Part shown: positions 1 through 6,711 of the stretch, in pieces
Position numbering within the stretch: position 1 is the stretch's first letter
How the letters are laid out: every line of letters begins with the position of its first letter
NCBI GenBank assembly: GCA_021773015.1
Contig: JAJFKW010000001.1
Coordinates: forward strand, 2,153,305-2,217,304
DNA length: 64,000 bases
Direction of reading: 5' to 3'
Source of the DNA: Woeseia sp.
GTDB taxonomy: Bacteria > Pseudomonadota > Gammaproteobacteria > Steroidobacterales > Woeseiaceae
Notes under the pieces: model-generated
Seen by the model: the letters and a program-made list of their open reading frames with translations, nothing else
Told to the model about the DNA's origin: nothing
Databases searched by the model: none
Program-made: the position numbers and the translations under genes

Positions 1-111
1 TGGCGCTTGATCGATACGGAGTACGTGCAGCAACAGCAATTGATCGGCGGTCAGGGTGTGAATTCTGTAATACAAAAGAATAGTTATCTATCGCTGGTCA
101 CGCAGATTTAA
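1..111 (+). CDS. C-terminal end of an unidentified protein (5' truncated by window)
   Basis: Frame 1 is open from the first base to a TAA at 109-111 and encodes 36 residues ending in NSYLSLVTQI. The alternating polar/hydrophobic end could be a last beta-strand, for instance of an outer-membrane protein, but there is no terminal Phe and the piece is too short to identify. It could also be chance. It runs convergently towards the XRE gene on the other strand. Confidence 0.4.
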   Translation, partial: WRLIDTEYVQQQQLIGGQGVNSVIQKNSYLSLVTQI

Positions 112-129
112 ACGCTGACGTTAATAGAT

Positions 130-160
130 GAAAAAGCCGGCAGACAACCCGAGTCTGGCG
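130..160 (-). terminator. Possible weak terminator of the XRE gene
   Basis: Read leftward, the sequence downstream of the XRE stop has an imperfect stem (GCCAGAC, loop, GTCT with a bulge, then GGC) followed by five T. The stem is short and bulged, so this is a tentative call. Confidence 0.3.
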
Positions 161-182
161 TATCCTCCTATATATTACGCGA

Positions 183-578
183 TCATTGTCGGGAAGAAGC
201 CCAACCAATAAATGCGCATGACACGCCTGTAACGAGACCGACCAGTCCCATGCCTAACCCGGCCTCATATGCAGATCCGCCACCGGCTACCCAGTTCCAA
301 GTGATAGCAAGCGTGGCGCTTGCGGCGCCGACGATTGCTCCACCATATCCCCAGCGAACACCAATCAACTGCGTTCGCGGCTTCTCCTCCAGATTATGCA
401 TATCCACCTCCAATGCGGCTGCTACTGATTTGATTGAGCTTGTAGATGCTCCACCCTCGGCCTCAAGACGTTGAACGGTTCGGGCGCTTAAATCGGACGC
501 TATTGCAAGCTCTTCTTGGGACCATCCCTTTTCGGCTCGGAGCCGCTTCAGGAGTTCTTTATTAATCGATCGATTCAC
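183..578 (-). CDS. XRE-family HTH regulator with membrane tail
   Basis: This 131-residue protein has an N-terminal XRE/Cro-type helix-turn-helix (about residues 7-62, with the typical KGWSQEELA and RTVQRLEAEG segments). The C-terminal half holds two hydrophobic Gly/Ala-rich stretches (about residues 78-96 and 105-127) that look like membrane helices. It is therefore probably a membrane-tethered DNA-binding protein. The target is unknown; no neighbouring gene is close enough on the same strand to form an operon. HTH assignment is strong, membrane placement is inferred from hydrophobicity. Confidence 0.85.
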   Translation of the reverse strand: MNRSINKELLKRLRAEKGWSQEELAIASDLSARTVQRLEAEGGASTSSIKSVAAALEVDMHNLEEKPRTQLIGVRWGYGGAIVGAASATLAITWNWVAGGGSAYEAGLGMGLVGLVTGVSCAFIGWASSRQ

Positions 579-712
579 GACTTCACTTCTAATTCGGATC
601 TGTTAGAGAATGCCAAACAATTCGCGAATCTAACACGTCAACTAAACGACAGGACACGCCAACCACACGACAATTCGATCAAGCGGGTTCGCCGGACCTT
701 TTTGGTATGGTA

Positions 713-735
713 TCGCGGCTGGAAGCCGCTCCTAC
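713..735. repeat. REP-type palindrome with GTAG head
   Basis: Read on the minus strand, the element begins GTAGGAGCGGCTT and continues CCAGCCGCGA, so GCGGCT and AGCCGC form the stem behind a GTAG tetranucleotide. This is the layout of REP elements mobilised by RAYT-type transposases in Pseudomonas and Xanthomonadales. No RAYT gene is in the window. It abuts the 8-bp tandem repeat. Confidence 0.7.
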
Positions 736-740
736 GGGAT

Positions 741-833
741 CTACGCATCTACGCATCTACGCATCTACGCATCTACGCATCTACGCATCTACGCATCTAC
801 GCATCTACGCATCTACGCATCTACGCATCTACG
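741..833. repeat. 8-bp tandem repeat, 11 full copies
   Basis: Eleven exact copies of CTACGCAT run from 741 to 828, followed by a partial copy CTACG. The last five bases overlap the end of the neighbouring DUF3592 gene, so that its TAG stop (829-831) is part of the repeat. The unit is not a multiple of three, so length changes would shift any reading frame passing through it. This is a likely slippage-prone, polymorphic locus. Confidence 0.95.
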
Positions 834-1200
834 ATTGATGCATGGCTTGCCGCGTCTTGTCTACCAGAGTTTTCAGAGCGTGAATGCTCGGGTTGAAGGG
901 AAGGTAAACGATATCGATTGCTTGACCCTGTGTGTACTGTGAAAACTCGTGCTCCGATACACGCATCTCTCGCGAATAATCGATGCCCGCGGACGATTTG
1001 AACGTATAGCGTACATAGTGATTGTTATCGGTTCTTGATCTGCGGACTTTTCGCACGTCCGTCAGGACACCCTCTATGTCCCGTCCGTTTTTGCAGAGCT
1101 CCGCCAATTCTCTAGCACGTTTCGATAGCCGACGTATTGCCATTACGATACCGGCAATCGCCAGCAGAATTACTGCTGGGAGTATTAAGTCGCTCATCAT
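829..1200 (-). CDS. DUF3592-like membrane-anchored protein
   Basis: This 123-residue protein has one N-terminal hydrophobic helix (about residues 4-22) followed by a basic segment, then a beta-rich domain (about residues 42-115) with the DUF3592 pattern: GVLTDV at the start, a YTF strand and a late VYLPFNPS segment. Function of the family is unknown. It is the last gene of a leftward set and lies 44 nt after the next DUF3592 gene, so the two are probably co-transcribed and may be diverged copies. Two ATG codons (1200 and 1197) can start it; no strong ribosome-binding site distinguishes them. Its stop codon is created by the tandem repeat. Confidence 0.7.
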   Translation of the reverse strand: MMSDLILPAVILLAIAGIVMAIRRLSKRARELAELCKNGRDIEGVLTDVRKVRRSRTDNNHYVRYTFKSSAGIDYSREMRVSEHEFSQYTQGQAIDIVYLPFNPSIHALKTLVDKTRQAMHQS

Positions 1201-1244
1201 GTATCTCGTATTACTCTATTCAATATTTGGCGCCGGCAACTATG

Positions 1245-1667
1245 CTATGTGCCTGAAACAATGACCGACAGCCCAGGATCCGTCGGGTCGTAGCTCACTT
1301 TGATACGTTTGCCTTCTGTATAGAGCTTTGCCCATGACTTTTTCTGCTTTTCTGTTGCTACGACGAATTGCACAGTATCGCCCTCGTAACGCTTATCGTT
1401 CACCGTGAATTCGTAACGAATTTGGAAAATACTGTCATTCCGCCGATTCGTGCTGCGCGTGCCGCGCCTCTGCTTCAATTGCGAATCCACGATGACAGCA
1501 TCTGCTCTAGGCCAGTCCTTGCTCACAAGACTTAGCGTTTCGAAATTTACCCACTCGCCATTGACCAGCTTAACGCCGCCGCCAGCGCAGCTGGGAACGT
1601 TGAGCAAAAAGTATCCAACGCCCGCTAGGCAAAGAATTAGCAGTAGGGTTCTAATTGACTTAGCCAC
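1245..1667 (-). CDS. DUF3592 domain membrane-anchored protein
   Basis: I place the start at the GTG at 1667, giving 140 residues that begin directly with a membrane helix (about residues 4-20). An upstream AGGAG overlapping the stop of the preceding gene supports this; a longer frame to 1919 runs antisense-like through that gene and lacks sense. Residues about 50-137 match DUF3592, with RYEFTVNDKRYEGD in the middle and VSYDPTDPGLSVI near the end. The product is probably anchored in the inner membrane with its domain in the periplasm. Function is unknown. It is 13 nt downstream of the MopE-like gene, suggesting an operon. Confidence 0.75.
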   Translation of the reverse strand: MAKSIRTLLLILCLAGVGYFLLNVPSCAGGGVKLVNGEWVNFETLSLVSKDWPRADAVIVDSQLKQRRGTRSTNRRNDSIFQIRYEFTVNDKRYEGDTVQFVVATEKQKKSWAKLYTEGKRIKVSYDPTDPGLSVIVSGT

Positions 1668-1680
1668 AGATTCACCACTC

Positions 1681-2319
1681 CTATCTGCAAGACGCCGATA
1701 TAAAACCATCCCCATCGTCGTCTTTCCATCCGACGGTCGCAGGGTCGCAATCCTCATCATGCCCCCTGTCATCACAAATTTCCGGGTTGCCTGGATATCG
1801 ATTTGCGTCAGCATCGTCACAGTCGGAACCACCACAGTGAACCGCAGTGACACCATCAATGTCGAGATCGACACATTCGACTGCACAACTGTCGGACTCT
1901 TCAAAACAGACCAAACCATTGCATGGCGGTCGAGTGATCACACAGCCGTTGGCGTTGGCGCCGATGCGATCCGCATCGCATCGCTCCGGTCCGTTGCAGA
2001 ACCTGCCGTCGTCACACTCAGCGTCGCTTGTGCATTGCTGCGTTTCTGGCGCGACCAAGTCGGACCCATTTGAGCAGGCGCATAGCGCAATCTTCAGACC
2101 GGATCGATCGAATTTACCAATACGCGATTCTCCACGGCCACAGGGACATCGTTCCACGCTGCAGTGCTTTCCATTTTGCGCGCTGTAGGTGGCGCACGCC
2201 GCTTCCGCACGCTCCCGCGCATCTGCCGCACTTGCTACCGACCCAGCGCCAATACCAAGCGTCATCAAAACTATAACAATTAGCGAAACGTAGACATTTT
2301 TTTGATCATTGCTGCTCAT
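1681..2319 (-). CDS. Exported Cys-rich protein with MopE-type metal-binding motif
   Basis: The ATG at 2319 overlaps the end of the upstream gene by 14 nt and gives a 212-residue protein. It starts with a signal-peptide-like helix ending around SVASA. The rest is rich in Cys and Asp. About residues 150-200 carry the motif DCDDADANRYPGNPEICDD followed by DEDCDP, which is the MopE-type putative metal-binding module first known from the copper-associated surface protein of Methylococcus. A final DDDGDGF looks like the start of a second Asp-rich unit that is cut off by the stop. Likely secreted or surface-bound; metal identity is unknown. Confidence 0.75.
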   Translation of the reverse strand: MSSNDQKNVYVSLIVIVLMTLGIGAGSVASAADARERAEAACATYSAQNGKHCSVERCPCGRGESRIGKFDRSGLKIALCACSNGSDLVAPETQQCTSDAECDDGRFCNGPERCDADRIGANANGCVITRPPCNGLVCFEESDSCAVECVDLDIDGVTAVHCGGSDCDDADANRYPGNPEICDDRGHDEDCDPATVGWKDDDGDGFISASCR

Positions 2320-3589
2320 TGCAGTTATTCCATTTGTTAGCGTCAAAGTCGTCACAGTCATTGCCGTGAGTCACCATGTAGGCACCCGTTTCTGCGTCGC
2401 GCGTAACCTGCGGGCACAATGATGAACCTGTTGCCGGATCCCCATGCAGATCACCGTCCCTGTCCAGATAGAGTGTTTGAAAGAGCGGCGCGCCCGTCAC
2501 AGGATCGCGATCCGCAGTGCCGTCACAATCGTCGTCAATATAGTTACACTCTTCCGCGGCATTCGGATTGACGCGTCGGTTACTGTCGTCGCAATCGAAC
2601 GGCGTATGCTGCGGATCGTTTTGGCCAAGAAACCCGTCTGTATTGCCTCCACGCGGCGCATCAGCACGGCGCCTCTGCTCTTGCGCCGCCGCGAACATCT
2701 GCTCGCGCCGTCGCATCTCGTCCGCCGAGACGTTATTTCGCACGATTTCGTCGCCGGGTGATTCTGTTGGTGGCAGCGATGAGGTCAGGTCCACAGGTGG
2801 TGTGCCAATATTTGGTGGCATACCATCAGGTACCGTTGTTCCGCTCGCTGCCGAAACAGCCGAAACTTGCCCTTCGGCTTCCTCAGTGCCTAGCACTTCC
2901 TCAGCAGGTAACGAGGGCAAATTGCCTTTAGGCAGGTCTATTCCAGGAATCTCGGTATTCGTCGGCAGGCCGTTGGGGAGTGACGACGTCGCCGGTGTCG
3001 GAGCCGATTCATCAGCTGATCCACTAACTGATGGAGTTGCCCGTGCTGCGTTAACAGCACTCTCCGGAGCCGCTGATTGAGTTGGCGAATTTGCTGCGCC
3101 GGCGGGCCCTGTTAATACGGGCTTGACCAGCAGCTTGCCTCCTGCAGCGATAGCTAAAGCGCGATTTTCGTTTCTCGCATTATCGATTTGTGCCTGCTTC
3201 TCAAAATGCAGCTTTCTATTTTCTGCCAGTTTCTTGTCTTTCTCTTCGGCGATTGCTGTGGTCTTTTCTTTGCGCTCTTCGCGCGAAAGGTCCTGTTCAC
3301 TTATCTCGCGAAATTTTCGCTTCCACTCACCTTGTATCTCCCGCCACTTGCGACTTTTCTCTGCGTTGAGTTCGTTTCGTTGCCGATGCCATTCATCGTT
3401 TATCGCGCGGACTTTTGCCGCGCGCCGTTCGACAGCGACCTGATTCTCGTCAACAGCCTGCTTGTTGGTTGGCGCCACAGACTTTGCCTCCGGCACTTTC
3501 GTTGTTGGATCAGGACTAGCGCTGTTTTGAGCCAGAACGGGACCCGCCAGCAATACTGTCAAGCATGTGAGAACGCCTTTGTTACTCAT
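2306..3589 (-). CDS. Exported coiled-coil protein with C-terminal MopE-type motifs
   Basis: This 427-residue protein has a signal peptide (cleavage after about PVLAQ), a long charged helical region (about residues 48-150, rich in Lys, Glu and Arg) likely to be a coiled coil, a Pro/Ser/Thr/Ala-rich linker (about 165-300), and a C-terminal Asp/Cys-rich part. That part holds NPNAAEECNYIDDDCDG, a calcium-loop-like DRDGDLHGD and a final GNDCDD, all typical of the MopE-type metal-binding family. It heads a leftward operon with the next MopE-like gene, with which it overlaps, so the two are probably made together. I infer an envelope or surface metal-binding pair; nothing shows what it binds. Confidence 0.75.
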   Translation of the reverse strand: MSNKGVLTCLTVLLAGPVLAQNSASPDPTTKVPEAKSVAPTNKQAVDENQVAVERRAAKVRAINDEWHRQRNELNAEKSRKWREIQGEWKRKFREISEQDLSREERKEKTTAIAEEKDKKLAENRKLHFEKQAQIDNARNENRALAIAAGGKLLVKPVLTGPAGAANSPTQSAAPESAVNAARATPSVSGSADESAPTPATSSLPNGLPTNTEIPGIDLPKGNLPSLPAEEVLGTEEAEGQVSAVSAASGTTVPDGMPPNIGTPPVDLTSSLPPTESPGDEIVRNNVSADEMRRREQMFAAAQEQRRRADAPRGGNTDGFLGQNDPQHTPFDCDDSNRRVNPNAAEECNYIDDDCDGTADRDPVTGAPLFQTLYLDRDGDLHGDPATGSSLCPQVTRDAETGAYMVTHGNDCDDFDANKWNNCNEQQ

Positions 3590-3962
3590 GTAGTTAGCCT
3601 TCGAATTGACTCTCTACCCTGTCTATACGCGATTGGTCGTAGAAACCGGCATACCGGGTCATTCGCTCCGCGCTGGCACGTCATGTCATCTAATGCAGTG
3701 ACGCATTTGGGATGAAATTCGACATCAAGATCGAACGCCAAACTTCATTTGAACTCCGAGATTGGGAGTGTTGGAGTTACAATTATGAATTGTAATGACG
3801 TTGAAGATACTTTCTGCTCACGGTCGTCAGTGAAGTGGCCGACTTGCGTAGGACTGTAATCCCAAGACGATCTTAAACATCGAATTAGCTACAAGTACCG
3901 TAATATTTGTGTTCGAAGTTGTAGACCGGCCGGCGTATAGGACTTGGCGTCGTTGATACTTC
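3590..3962. other. Intergenic stretch without recognisable gene
   Basis: I see no supported coding region in these 373 bases. It separates the MopE-like operon from the end of the secretion operon; both are leftward, so the MopE promoter must lie here. A perfect 19-bp palindrome is listed separately. Confidence 0.6.
3777..3795. promoter_or_regulatory. Perfect inverted repeat, operator-like
   Basis: The sequence TTACAATT-ATG-AATTGTAA has 8-bp perfect arms around three bases. It lies about 190 nt upstream of the first MopE-like gene. It has no T-run, so a protein-binding site is more likely than a terminator. The binding protein is unknown. Confidence 0.45.
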
Positions 3963-4715
3963 CTAACGGCTCAGTTCGGTCGGCTGCAGATGCACGGTGC
4001 AGTTCATGCCTGATGGTATGACGTTTCTGGGGTTCGACAATTCGAAGCGGATTCCGAAGGTACCACTCGCGGCATCGATGACTCGGTCAACAACGGCAAT
4101 TTTCACCGTATATTCTCCATTCAGAGGCTCGGCTATTTGTAAGTGCGCGCTGTCGCCTACTGCCACGGATCCGAACAGCCCAACAGGAGCAATTGCCTCG
4201 ACGTTCAATGGATTGATTTGCGCCAACCTCACTATTGGTGTTTCTTGCACATATTCTCCCGGAGACAGGAGCCGCTCGACCACCACTCCCGAGAGCGGGC
4301 TGCGGATGGTTCGCATTTGTAACCTTTCTTCCACTTCCAGCAATTCCAGATCGCTAATCAGGCTCTGCGTCTCGATTTCATCTTTTTCGTGATTTGATAT
4401 TAACTCGTCCCGGTATAGATCGTCATTACGTGCCACTTTACGGCGGTTAAACAGTGCTCTGGCCTCCGCCAACTTGACTGCCGCAGACTCCGCTTCGGAC
4501 TTCAGTTTGGCTATTACCTGACCTTTTCTAACGATGTCACCACGCCCAACATTGACCTCCGCCAGTATGCCGAAAACTGGGCTGCCGACATCAACCTCAA
4601 GATGCGGTTCCAGCAAGCAATCGAGCGACGTAGTAGCAGGCGATTGTCCGAACGCCTGCTGACTTGAGCAGATTATCCCAAGCACGAACATCGGAAACTT
4701 GAAGTTCAATCGCAT
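3963..4715 (-). CDS. Periplasmic adaptor (HlyD/membrane-fusion family)
   Basis: This 250-residue protein has a signal peptide (cleavage around AFGQ), a first lipoyl half (about residues 38-72, with GSPVFGILAEVNVGRGDIV), a short helical hairpin (about 73-125), a second lipoyl half with RSPLSGVVVERLLSPGEYV, and a beta-barrel domain. This is the order of adaptor proteins that link inner-membrane machines to TolC-like channels. It is unusually short and is not followed by an RND or ABC pump. A good Shine-Dalgarno (GGGAG, 7 nt before ATG) lies across the 4-nt gap from the SecA-like gene, making it the last gene of the operon. I infer it bridges the inner-membrane hybrids to the TolC-family protein. 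Confidence 0.85.
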   Translation of the reverse strand: MRLNFKFPMFVLGIICSSQQAFGQSPATTSLDCLLEPHLEVDVGSPVFGILAEVNVGRGDIVRKGQVIAKLKSEAESAAVKLAEARALFNRRKVARNDDLYRDELISNHEKDEIETQSLISDLELLEVEERLQMRTIRSPLSGVVVERLLSPGEYVQETPIVRLAQINPLNVEAIAPVGLFGSVAVGDSAHLQIAEPLNGEYTVKIAVVDRVIDAASGTFGIRFELSNPRNVIPSGMNCTVHLQPTELSR

Positions 4716-4719
4716 CTAT

Positions 4720-6711
4720 TTACTCCCGCATACCCGCAAACGCCAATCGGTTGTTCAATGCTTCGTCGGCACGCAGCAGATCCTGTCGCATCTTCGAATG
4801 TTGTCGTTCTGTTCGCCACTGCGCGAACCTTAGAATCGACGCACCCAAGAGTTGTGCGATATTTGGCTCGCGTTGTCTTGCAATACTGTCCGAAATCAAG
4901 TGCAGGAGCTTGCCGGCATTCTCGACAATCGGATCCTGAAGAGATGCAATCACTTCGTAGCTTCCTGGGTCGCCCTGACGTGCGCATCGTCCGACGAGTT
5001 GTCGATCGATCCTCGCAGCGTCGTGATATTCCGTGAGTATAACGTGCAGGCCACCGAGCTCGGTGACCGCTGGTTGCAGGCAAATATCGGTTCCGCGACC
5101 CGCCATATTGGTTGCCACGGTTATTCTGCCCCGTTCACCAGCGCCAGCAATAATTTCCGCCTCTCTGCTGTCTTGCTTTGCGTTGAGCAATTCATGCGGC
5201 AGCCCGGCATCACGCAATAAACGGCTGACATATTCGGATGTCGCGACGTTACTTGTACCAACCAATACCGGCGTGCCGATCTCGTGCGCATGCGAAACAG
5301 CGGCGGCGACTCGCCGCCATTTTTCGTCCAACGATGGCAGTACGTAACGCCCCTGAAATACCCTTTTTGATGTTTGCCGTGGCGGAACGGTAACGACGTT
5401 CAGTCCGTAAACATTCCACAATTCTCCAGCAACTTCACGCGCCGTACCGGTCATGCCTGACAATGAAAGGTAGCGGCGAAAAAAGGACTGGTAGCTAACG
5501 CGCGCCAACACACTGGGATCCGGTGTAATGTCGCAGTCCTCCTTTGCTTCGACAAATTGATGCATACCCTCACTCCAGGTTCTGCCCGGCATTATCCGAC
5601 CACTATGCTGATCGACGATGAGAACCTTGCCGTCGCGTACGACATAGTGATCGTCACGAATGAAAAGGTACATCGCGGCGATAGCTTGTCGAATTAGCTG
5701 CTCGCCAAGCCGGGTACTTTGCCAGACTCCATCGAGGCCGCCCACCGCAGATGCGACCGCGTCTGCACCTAGCGGCGTTAGGTTGACTTTTAGTAACGCT
5801 TTTTCCAATAAGAAATCACGGCCGGCCAGCAAATTCTGTTGTATCGTCAGTGCCTGACGCACGATTTCGGCTCTTCCATCTTCGCCTCCCGGTGCTGACA
5901 AGATAAGAGGCGTGCGAGTTTCGTCGACAAGCACACTATCCGCTTCGTCGACGATCGCAAATCTTAGGCCATCGAGAAATAGCCTTTGCAAATTTGATCG
6001 CTCACCATACAGTGATTCAAATTGTATGTGCGCTGTGCTGTTGTGACTTCCGAGCGTAAGACGGTCACGCAGATAGTCGAATACGATCTCGTTGTTCGAA
6101 CAGTAGGTGATGTCACTCCTGTAATTCTCGCGACGCCCGTCCGCGTCCGTGGTACTGACTATCTGCCCGACCGACAATCCCAAAAATTCGTAAATCGGTC
6201 GTAGCAACTCGGCATCTCGATGCGCCAGGTAATCGTTGACGGTAATCACGTGTACTGGGACGCCGGACATCGCAACAAGCGCAGCCGGTAATGACACGGC
6301 CAATGTCTTGCCCTCGCCAGTCTGCATCTCCGCAATGGCGCCATCTAGCATTACGAGACCGGCATGAATCTGCGTTTCGTAATGCTGCATGCCAAGCAAA
6401 CGCCTCGATACTTCACGCACCAAGCCGAATCCTGCAGCAACATTTTTCTCGTCAAGCCCGCGAAGTCGACACGCCCGCCTTAGCGTGGCCGCACGTTCCT
6501 GCAATGCCACGTCCGAAAGCGGTTCCAATTCTGCAACACGCTGCATGACCAAGCGCACCAGACGCGCATATCGCTTGTCTGTATGGCGCGCTGTAAACAA
6601 CCGTCTCGCTACGAAACGATGATAAAGACTGTCCAACCCGGTTACTTTCGGGATTATACGTTCCGCATAGGGTTCCGCCGACGCCCGAACTGCGGCAGCA
6701 ACGCTAGACAT
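4720..6711 (-). CDS. Short SecA-like ATPase without wing, finger and zinc tail
   Basis: Starting at the ATG at 6711, which overlaps the end of the M50 gene by 8 nt, the protein has 663 residues against about 900 for E. coli SecA. The motor is intact: Walker A MQTGEGKTL (129-137), DEAD box (255-258), ATNMAGRGTDI (533-543) and arginine-finger motif QLVGRCARQG (571-580). A preprotein-crosslinking-like region lies between the two halves. After motif VI only about 80 residues remain; they align by eye with the beginning of the helical scaffold (RQDLLRADEALNNR resembles RKQLLEYDDVANDQR), then stop. So the helical wing, the two-helix finger that contacts SecY, and the zinc tail are missing. I infer a specialised export motor, not the housekeeping SecA. 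Confidence 0.9.
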   Translation of the reverse strand: MSSVAAAVRASAEPYAERIIPKVTGLDSLYHRFVARRLFTARHTDKRYARLVRLVMQRVAELEPLSDVALQERAATLRRACRLRGLDEKNVAAGFGLVREVSRRLLGMQHYETQIHAGLVMLDGAIAEMQTGEGKTLAVSLPAALVAMSGVPVHVITVNDYLAHRDAELLRPIYEFLGLSVGQIVSTTDADGRRENYRSDITYCSNNEIVFDYLRDRLTLGSHNSTAHIQFESLYGERSNLQRLFLDGLRFAIVDEADSVLVDETRTPLILSAPGGEDGRAEIVRQALTIQQNLLAGRDFLLEKALLKVNLTPLGADAVASAVGGLDGVWQSTRLGEQLIRQAIAAMYLFIRDDHYVVRDGKVLIVDQHSGRIMPGRTWSEGMHQFVEAKEDCDITPDPSVLARVSYQSFFRRYLSLSGMTGTAREVAGELWNVYGLNVVTVPPRQTSKRVFQGRYVLPSLDEKWRRVAAAVSHAHEIGTPVLVGTSNVATSEYVSRLLRDAGLPHELLNAKQDSREAEIIAGAGERGRITVATNMAGRGTDICLQPAVTELGGLHVILTEYHDAARIDRQLVGRCARQGDPGSYEVIASLQDPIVENAGKLLHLISDSIARQREPNIAQLLGASILRFAQWRTERQHSKMRQDLLRADEALNNRLAFAGMRE

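Noticed and set aside
741-833. CRISPR array
   Set aside because: The units are 8 bp and directly adjacent without spacers, and there are no cas genes.
516-896. Plus-strand frame of 126 codons containing repeated LRIYASTH
   Set aside because: The repeated residues come only from the 8-bp tandem array (24 bp gives eight residues); the frame overlaps two real minus-strand genes and has no ribosome-binding site.
1668-1919. Longer N-terminus for the DUF3592 gene at 1245
   Set aside because: It overlaps the MopE-like gene in another frame, and the GTG at 1667 has a good Shine-Dalgarno and starts directly with the membrane helix.
4720-6711. Housekeeping secA
   Set aside because: It is about 240 residues short, lacks the zinc tail and two-helix finger, and lies in a specialised operon.
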